Assembly: GCA_949592205.1 (NCBI GenBank)
Contig: CATIUR010000001.1
Span: forward strand, 263,846,250-263,910,249
From: Helichrysum umbraculigerum
Lineage: Eukaryota > Streptophyta > Magnoliopsida > Asterales > Asteraceae
DNA length: 64,000 nucleotides
Direction: 5' to 3'
Below, piece after piece: positions 63,885 through 64,000 of this stretch. The position numbers and the translations under genes are program-made. The notes under the pieces were generated by a model. It searched no databases. It was not told the DNA's origin and worked only from the letters and a program-made list of their open reading frames with translations. Every line of letters starts with the position of its first letter. The first letter of the stretch is position 1.

Positions 63885-63980
63885 GGCCGTATACGGCCTT
63901 GGTAGGGCCGTATACGGTGTATACATGTCCGTATACGGTCTCTGTGGGTCCGTATACGGTTCCTGAGGCCGTATACGATG
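63885..63980. repeat. Palindromic word array F (CCGTATACGG type)
   Basis: Five words: GGCCGTATACGGCC (63885), GGCCGTATACGGTG (63906), GTCCGTATACGGTC (63927), GTCCGTATACGGTT (63948) and GGCCGTATACGATG (63967). All share the palindrome CCGTATACG(G/A). Spacing is 19-21 bp start to start, close to two helical turns. Confidence 0.95.
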
Positions 63981-64000
63981 TTCGTCTGATTTCGTTCGTT

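Larger units (their letters stand above)
62190..64000 (-). mobile_element. Probable LTR of another element, cut by window end
   Basis: On the minus strand, array F (63980-63885) is followed by a TATA box CCTATAAATAGGG (~63811-63799), then a CT/CA-rich leader-like stretch (CACACACCTCAACACACTTT). This is a typical LTR U3-to-R layout. The left boundary is near the break in the decayed Gypsy (62130-62190). Ends not proven. Confidence 0.45.

Noticed and set aside
1..64000. tRNA, rRNA or snRNA genes
   Set aside because: None recognised; TGGTATCAGAGC sites are retroelement primer-binding sites, not tRNA genes.

Overview
This is a window of a dicot nuclear genome. It is AT-rich and intron-rich, with plant LTR retrotransposons, Helitrons and MITEs. 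The retroelement protein style suggests an asterid, possibly Asteraceae, but I cannot fix the species from sequence alone. There is one clear host gene: a 38-exon gene on the + strand (9728-35489) for the second-largest subunit of RNA polymerase III (NRPC2/RPC2). The rest is mostly transposable elements, several nested in each other with readable target-site duplications (TSDs).

Layout. 1-6900: LTRs and LTR fragments of Ty3/Gypsy-type elements, plus a tandem repeat. 6900-8564: low-complexity DNA with a piece of a class I small heat-shock protein gene upstream of a Helitron 3' terminus (8564). 9092-9483: a MITE. 9600-9727: the NRPC2 promoter with two telo-box-like motifs. 9728-35489: NRPC2. 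Its intron 10 (13828-22173) holds a decayed Copia fragment, a young full-length Copia element on the minus strand (15460-20671, TSD GTAGG) and a non-autonomous hAT element (20746-21652, 8-bp TSD). Intron 21 holds another MITE and a long ATT microsatellite. 37106-47435: a tRNA-type SINE with 14-bp TSDs, itself split by a very young Gypsy chromovirus (37125-47197, TSD CTTCT). 47436-58000: AT-rich DNA with a 119-bp near-perfect palindrome, a MITE split by LINE and gag pieces, Helitron ends, a retroposed fragment with 15-bp TSDs, a large inverted repeat and a MULE-type MITE (9-bp TSD). 58022-62130: a decayed Gypsy element (LTR, gag, protease). 62190-64000: the promoter side of another minus-strand LTR.

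How it fits together. NRPC2 would act in the nuclear Pol III core that makes tRNA, 5S rRNA and other small RNAs. The reading frame follows the family throughout except for one extra A in exon 29, which is either a sequencing error or a real lesion. The most unusual signal is shared by the LTRs. Six of them carry arrays of short, CG-rich, self-complementary words. The word differs between families, yet the array occupies an equivalent position in two LTRs that are otherwise homologous. A second shared signal is a small hairpin whose stem sequence differs between LTRs while pairing is kept, followed within about 25 nt by CAGGT or a similar motif. The young Gypsy element also encodes a separate 161-residue coiled-coil protein upstream of Gag. 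I suggest, as a hypothesis only, that array and accessory protein form a family-specific recognition pair.
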